From: Sipunculus nudus
Taxonomy: Eukaryota > Annelida > Sipuncula > Golfingiida > Sipunculidae
Reading direction: 5' to 3'
DNA length: 64,000 bases
NCBI GenBank assembly: GCA_026874595.1
Contig: CM049307.1
Location: 96,260,330-96,324,329 of the forward strand
Positions 61,401 to 64,000 of this stretch are shown in pieces (the first letter of the stretch is position 1; every line of letters begins with the position of its first letter). The position numbers and the translations under genes were made by a program. The notes under the pieces were generated by a model. That model saw only the letters and a list, made by a program, of their open reading frames with translations, did not search any database and was not told the DNA's origin.

Positions 61401-62046
61401 CACAAACTCGGACCTGTACATGTCACCAGCCACAATCCAGAACAACGTTCACATTAACAGTACAATCAAGGTAAGCTAGTGCCACAGTGATAAGACCAAG
61501 ATAAAATGTTAACCTTTGCATTTTATGAACAGTCTTGAGATACCATGAATTAGTCCCAGACATTAGCATTATTTTATTAGTAAATTTCCTGTTTCTTTTC
61601 CTGGTTTCTAAAAATACACTCAGGGTTTTCAAGTGTCTTTGAACAGCAAAGCATTTTTTGCACTCGCTGTTATTTAAAGGATTCAATTCTCTCTTCTCAG
61701 TGAGGAATATTCAAATTAAAATTTGAAATTTTTAAATCTTTTGAATTAATATCAGTGTCACTCACTGATACTAATTAATACTGCTTTGAAACTATAATGA
61801 AATAATTTTGAAACTGGATTATTTATTCCATGCATCAGATGTCAGAAATAATTATTGATATTTTATTTTCCAGTTGTAACCTGCATTGAATTGGCAGCCA
61901 GGAAACATTGGGTGTGTTGATATATCAGTTGATAATAAATTTTGTTTCCCTTTCAGCCAGCATTAAACACGCTGTTAACACAGGCCAAACAACAGAAGAA
62001 TGCTTCAGAAGAGGCAAAGTTCAGGGCCACAGAGGAACTTGATCAG
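40348..62046 (+). CDS. NDC80: NDC80/HEC1 kinetochore protein, 3' part outside the window
   Basis: NDC80 is the microtubule-binding subunit of the Ndc80 complex (with NUF2, SPC24, SPC25) at the outer kinetochore. Twelve coding exons with GT-AG introns and consistent phases give 487 codons. The vertebrate protein is about 640 residues, so roughly 150 remain downstream. Domains: a basic Ser/Arg-rich tail (1-95), then KDPRPINSK and a calponin-homology domain (about 95-235) with [20 protein letters not shown] and LLAALSWLREQI, then FMSGDDTFEEQEEQLSQQL and a long coiled coil (about 250-415). A loop-like LGKDPTNSDLYMSP follows near 430, then coiled coil resumes. The start is the ATG at 40348 in a Met-Asn-Arg-Lys context. 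Coding exons are 40348-40417, 41031-41178, 43577-43685, 44384-44470, 45478-45666, 49492-49575, 57705-57798, 58488-58576, 59267-59423, 60015-60220, 61333-61470 and 61957-62046. The introns on both sides of coding exon 6 are huge minisatellites. Confidence 0.96.
41031..41178 (+). CDS. NDC80: NDC80 coding exon 2 (residues 24-72)
   Basis: Acceptor CTCTCCAG, donor AAAAG|GTACAG, phase 1 to phase 2. It encodes a Gly/Ser/Arg tail with repeated GGRSS and RLS motifs, ending KKTTPSKR. Together with exon 1 this is the Aurora B-regulated tail. Confidence 0.9.
41630..41800 (-). repeat. Inverted member of the CAGCTGAGCTAAAA repeat family in NDC80 intron 2
   Basis: TTTTTAGCTCAGCTGACTGTA followed by TCGTGGTCCGTCGTCCCG is the reverse complement of the module ending the repeats at 33625 and 35470. 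The inner end is not defined. Confidence 0.5.
42450..42471 (+). repeat. Poly(C) run of 22
   Basis: An uninterrupted C-run within NDC80 intron 2, a likely site of length error. A frame across it encodes only a proline run. Confidence 0.9.
43577..43685 (+). CDS. NDC80: NDC80 coding exon 3 (residues 73-109)
   Basis: Acceptor TTTGCTCAG, donor GTTGAG|GTAGGT, phase 2 to 0. It encodes ILKDPRPINSKLFKDRNIAE, the family motif (KDPRP) that opens the calponin-homology domain. Confidence 0.95.
44384..44470 (+). CDS. NDC80: NDC80 coding exon 4 (residues 110-138)
   Basis: Acceptor GTTTTTCAG, donor TTTGAG|GTGAGT, phase 0 at both ends. It encodes FLSSSGYSNQLSPKLLQAPP followed by TRDFIKIFE, matching the conserved LQAPS-x-KDFLKIF block of animal NDC80. 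Confidence 0.96.
44590..45080 (+). repeat. Dispersed repeat in NDC80 intron 4, related to 58655-58875
   Basis: This shares CCCACGGTC, TAACTTTTAGTGT, AACTTACCATAACTA or ACACCATAACTAT, ACCAATA, ATTATAGGC and TTTAATGAGGTCAGA with the sequence at about 58655-58875. It also has two or three internal diverged repeats with GAGGTCAGAAATTACCAG and AAGGTCACAAG. Confidence 0.6.
45478..45666 (+). CDS. NDC80: NDC80 coding exon 5 (residues 139-201)
   Basis: Acceptor CTTTTTTTCTTGCAG, donor ATACAG|GTAAGA, phase 0 at both ends. It encodes the core of the calponin-homology domain, including EEEIPKIFKEELQYPFTISK and [20 protein letters not shown]. The last ~76 nt and the donor are the founder of the 92-bp array that fills the next intron. 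Reading on into the intron meets TGA after five codons (VRKSL), so only this first donor keeps the full protein frame. Confidence 0.97.
45590..48895 (+). repeat. 92-bp tandem array of an exon tail plus 5' splice site, 36 copies
   Basis: The 92-bp unit holds about 76 nt of exon 5 (from TACACCGTCGGTAGTCC to AACAGATACAG), the donor GTAAGAAWGTC and a short CCTCTGATG link. Donor positions step by exactly 92 bp from 45667 through most of the array, with 1-bp and 3-bp deletions near 47733 and 48018. There are 36 units including the real exon end (35 extra). Units near the exon are almost identical. Those at the 3' edge (48600 onward) carry more substitutions. The array fills 3.2 kb of the 3.8-kb intron. 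Each unit also has a pyrimidine-rich CCTCACCTCCTAGCTGCTCTCAG that resembles an acceptor. Confidence 0.97.
49492..49575 (+). CDS. NDC80: NDC80 coding exon 6 (residues 202-229)
   Basis: Acceptor ACATCTTGTAG, donor CAAAG|GTAAAG, phase 0 at both ends (84 nt). It encodes HTQSTDVEKLLFPGYSSDDV plus FESQPDSK, the variable end of the calponin-homology domain. It lies between the two splice-site arrays. Skipping it would keep the frame. Confidence 0.9.
49576..49945 (+). repeat. Degenerate minisatellite at the start of NDC80 intron 6
   Basis: Around eight diverged units share TTAATATCTGAGGAGATAGT-like sequence (variants AAATATCTGAGGAGATAGTG and AAATATATGTGGAGATAG), spaced unevenly at about 35-60 bp. 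It starts directly at the donor of coding exon 6 and is unrelated to the 92-bp and 47-bp arrays. Confidence 0.7.
49984..57704 (+). repeat. 47-bp tandem array ending at an NDC80 acceptor, ~160 copies
   Basis: The unit reads GTAGACCATGCTCTGGGTTG, then TTATCACCTGTATTTACCTG, then TATGATT, 47 bp. A 37-bp variant lacks one ATTTACCTGT block. Each unit contains GATTGTAG|ATCATG or GTTTGTAG|ACCATG, which resembles the true acceptor of coding exon 7 (GATTACAG|ATCATC at 57704/57705). The last, diverged unit is the real 3' splice site. Units at both edges differ most (for example TTGCAGATCATG at about 50012), and the middle is nearly uniform. It occupies about 7.7 kb, nearly all of the intron. Frames reading through it (MLWVVITCIYLY...) are repeat shadows. 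Confidence 0.97.
50450..54057 (+). repeat. 1,803-bp higher-order duplication within the 47-bp array
   Basis: The order of variant units (37-bp forms, GACAATGCTCAGGG, GTTGCTATCACC) repeats with an offset of 1,803 bp (landmarks at 51053/52856, 51419/53222, 51926/53729). 1,803 equals 36x47 plus 3x37. A shorter period of 366 bp (7x47+37) is seen at 51053/51419 and 53729/54095, and another of 1,155 bp at 54743/55898. Confidence 0.85.
57705..57798 (+). CDS. NDC80: NDC80 coding exon 7 (residues 230-260)
   Basis: Acceptor GTATGATTACAG, donor CAGCTTA|GTGAGT, phase 0 to 1. It encodes IIFDYVVECYKAFMSGDDTF followed by EEQEEQLSQQL, matching the conserved CYxxFMSGxDxF motif between the calponin-homology domain and the coiled coil. 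Confidence 0.96.
58488..58576 (+). CDS. NDC80: NDC80 coding exon 8 (residues 261-290)
   Basis: Acceptor ATGTTTTCAG, donor GAAAAG|GTAAGA, phase 1 to 0. It encodes charged heptad-like coiled coil (NLMKENERLRQELESVQAEK). Confidence 0.93.
58655..58875 (+). repeat. Dispersed repeat in NDC80 intron 8, related to 44590-45080
   Basis: This has the same ordered motifs as the intron 4 copy, including CCCACGGTCAGTCTGTCTAT and TTTAATGAGGTCAGAGGTCA. Confidence 0.6.
59267..59423 (+). CDS. NDC80: NDC80 coding exon 9 (residues 291-342)
   Basis: Acceptor AAAATGATAG (weak pyrimidine tract), donor TTTAA|GTGAGT, phase 0 to 1. It encodes coiled coil with RLHDLKDELAAKTRDITGYD and QLAALETEHQTL. Confidence 0.92.
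60015..60220 (+). CDS. NDC80: NDC80 coding exon 10 (residues 343-411)
   Basis: Acceptor TATGTTCACAG, donor AACGAT|GTAAGT, phase 1 to 0. It encodes coiled coil with LSQEDIKRINLEREELTRQI and VWDKEMKVTSARND. These fit the family pattern around an IxRINxERxEL block and a W-x-E-E/K-x-K block. Confidence 0.95.
61333..61470 (+). CDS. NDC80: NDC80 coding exon 11 (residues 412-457)
   Basis: Acceptor TATTCTCCACAG, donor ATCAAG|GTAAGC, phase 0 at both ends. It encodes LDTKCSEYNNIVEQLLLQLG, then a non-helical KDPTNSDLYMSPATIQNN that corresponds in position to the NDC80 loop interrupting the coiled coil. Confidence 0.93.
61957..62046 (+). CDS. NDC80: NDC80 coding exon 12 (residues 458-487)
   Basis: Acceptor TTTCCCTTTCAG, donor GATCAG|GTCAGT, phase 0 at both ends. 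It encodes PALNTLLTQAKQQKNASEEA plus KFRATEELDQ, the coiled coil after the loop. Later exons are outside the window. Confidence 0.92.
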
Positions 62047-62228
62047 GTCAGTATGTTGTACGGGTGTGAGTCAGACCAGACACTATGCAGTTTCTCTCCT
62101 GCGATCGTCTATGGTTTCTCTTGCACTGCACTATCATAAAATTTTATGCCAGCCTCATGTGCTGCCCTTTCCTAGGATCTAGGATATCAAACTATATACA
62201 GACAAGTTCTGGTTAACTTTGAACTTCG

Positions 62229-62320
62229 ACCTATTTTTATGCCCCCGCCACAAAGTGGCCGGGGCATATAGTTTTACCCATGTCCGTCATTCCGTCATTC
62301 CGAAATGAAACAGTTGTACA
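62229..62320 (+). repeat. Hairpin-headed start of a dispersed repeat (ATGCCCCCGCC)
   Basis: TATGCCCCCGCCACAAAGTG followed by GCCGGGGCATAT forms a strong hairpin (TATGCCCC...GGGGCATA). It is followed by CATGTCCGTCATTCCGTCAT and leads straight into the 180-bp tandem units. Confidence 0.7.
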
Positions 62321-63041
62321 GACTTTTTTTCGCAATGCCTGCAGATATTGGCCTAATTTTTGGTGTGTTGGCAGATAATGACCAGTTACATATCGAGTTC
62401 GCGTTTCGTCCCGGTTGACCTACTTTTGACCGTTTTACAGCTCCTAAACTTAGAAAATTTTTATGAAAAATAGAAATTTTCATGACAAATACACATGTAC
62501 GGACTTTTTTTCGCAATGCCTGCAGATATTAGCCTGAATTTTGGTGTGTGGGCAGATAATGACCAGTTACAGATCGATTTCGCGTTTCGTCCCGGTTGAC
62601 CTTCTTTTGACCGTTTTACGGCTCCTAAACTTAGAAAATTTCATGAAAAATAGAAATTTTCATGACAAATACACATGTACGGACTTTTTTTCGCAATGCC
62701 TACAGATATTGGCCTGATTTTTGGTGTGTGGGCAGATAATGACCAGTTACAGATCGAGTTCGCGTTTCGTCCCGGTTGACCTACTTTTGACCGTTTTACG
62801 GCTACTAAACTTAGAAAATTTCATGAAAAATAGAAATTTTCATGACAAATACACATGTACGGACTTTTTTTCGCAATGCCTGCAGATATTGGCCTGATTT
62901 TCGGTGTGTGGGCAGATAATGACCAGTTACAGATCGAGTTTGCGTTTCGTCCCAGTTGACCTACTTTTGACCGTTTTACGGCTCCTAAACTTAGAAAAAT
63001 TCATGAAAAATAGAAATTTTCATGACAAATACACATGTACA
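62321..63041 (+). repeat. 180-bp tandem repeat, four copies
   Basis: Units starting GACTTTTTTTCGCAATGCCT lie at 62321, 62502, 62682 and 62862. Shared inner motifs are ATAATGACCAGTTACAGATC, GCGTTTCGTCCCGGTTGACC and AATTTTCATGACAAATACAC. The copies are very similar. It lies in the NDC80 intron after coding exon 12. Confidence 0.92.
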
Positions 63042-63718
63042 GCCGTTTTTAGCCCTCAGCTCATAGGCTGATGGGCTATTGTCATCACCCAAGCTGTCCG
63101 TCTGTCCATCTGTCTGTCCGGTGTCTGTCCGTCCGTCCGTTCCGCGTCTGTTAACTTTTACCTTGTGAGCGGGATATCTCTAAAAGGATTCACCGTTGGA
63201 ATTTTATTTCATCAGTGAAGATGTGTATCGATAAAATCTCTGTCAAGTTCGAAGATGGGTGACATTGACCCATTTTTCTACATTTTAGAGATGTTTATAG
63301 AAAAACACTCAGAAGTTTATATCTCAGGAACCATTGTGTGGATTTTCACAAAACTTACTATGATCATTGGGACTGATGGTCTGTATGTGCTGCACAATTT
63401 TGGTGGTGCCACCTGCAATTTCTGATTTTTTAATGAAATTTTATCGGATTTTTTCAATTTTGGCCTTTTGTACAGGATATCTCCAAAGGTATTCAACACA
63501 GGAACTTCATTTCTTCAGTGCTATTGCATTATATTTACAAAATCTTGGTCAAGTTCAAAGATGGGTGATCTTGACCTACTTTTCAAGGTCACAGAGCTTA
63601 GTATAGAAAAAAACTTAGGCGCTTATTTCTCAGGAAGCATTTGGTGGATTGTTATGAAACATGGTATATACCTCTCCAATTTAAATTTGTAAATGATTAT
63701 CAACTTTTGCTAATATTT
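63042..63718 (+). repeat. Second dispersed repeat between blocks of the 180-bp array
   Basis: This begins CAGCTCATAGGCTGATGGGC, then TCCGTCTGTCC repeats. It holds two diverged internal copies with GATATCTC, AAAGATGGGTGAC or GATCTTGACC, and TATATCTCAGGAACCATTG or TATTTCTCAGGAAGCATTTG. Sequence on both sides is 180-bp repeat, so it appears inserted. Ends are not sharply defined. Confidence 0.6.
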
Positions 63719-64000
63719 TAGTTTCGCAATACAATGCTTACAGATACTGGCCTAATGTTAGGTCTGTGGGCGCATAATGACCACTTACAGATCGAGTTCG
63801 CGTTTCGTCCAAGTTAACCTATTTTTCACCATATGACAGATCCTGAACATAGAAAATATCATGAAAGACAGAAATTTTCATGAAAAATGCACATATATGG
63901 ATTTTTTTTCACAATGCCTGCAGATACTGGCCTGATTTTTGGTGTGTTGCTTGATAATGACCCTTTACAGATCGAGTTTGCATTTTGCCCATGTTGACCT
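63719..64000 (+). repeat. Diverged continuation of the 180-bp repeat, cut by the window
   Basis: TTTCGCAATACAATGCTTAC, GATCGAGTTCGCGTTTCGTCC and AATTTTCATGAAAAATGCAC show older copies of the same unit. A second copy begins near 63900 and runs off the window. Confidence 0.8.

Overview
This is animal nuclear DNA, AT-rich and mostly non-coding. Genes are split by GT-AG introns, with long microsatellites and many dispersed repeats. The repeats, and the presence of an ELOVL elongase and an NDC80 kinetochore gene, suggest a marine mollusc, most likely a bivalve. The species cannot be named from this sequence.

Layout. 1-275: tRNA-derived SINE. 276-10215: no recognisable gene. 10216-16685: a 3,235-bp segment present twice in direct tandem with only about three substitutions between copies. 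It carries a hAT-type MITE and one well-formed minus-strand exon of an unidentified gene. 16.7-23.0 kb: (TA)n runs, a diverged tandem repeat tract and two palindrome-rich patches, no gene seen. 23005-25080: DNA-transposon-like element with 29-bp perfect terminal inverted repeats and an internal direct duplication. 25.1-27.8 kb: microsatellites. 27783-31963 (minus strand): fatty-acid elongase (ELOVL family), with two clear coding exons, a probable 5' exon and a possible first exon near 37.8 kb. 29.6-37.1 kb: tandem and dispersed repeats rich in TGACCT half-sites, and a foldback element. 37.54-37.95 kb: probable head-to-head promoter. 37.9-62.05 kb (plus strand): NDC80/HEC1, with twelve coding exons giving 487 codons. 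The gene continues past the window. 62.2-64 kb: 180-bp tandem repeats split by another repeat, within the next NDC80 intron.

The two genes are not functionally linked. ELOVL is an ER membrane condensing enzyme of fatty-acid elongation. NDC80 is the microtubule-binding kinetochore subunit. They may share a promoter region.

Most unusual feature. The introns flanking NDC80 coding exon 6 (49492-49575) are occupied by two large tandem arrays that each copy a splice-site region. Intron 5 starts with 35 extra copies of a 92-bp unit made of the last ~76 nt of the preceding exon plus its CAG|GTAAGA donor. Intron 6 ends in about 160 copies of a 47-bp unit resembling its own 3' end and acceptor, right up to the next exon. 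Dozens of near-identical donors and over a hundred acceptor-like sites therefore surround one 84-nt exon in the microtubule-binding part of an essential gene.
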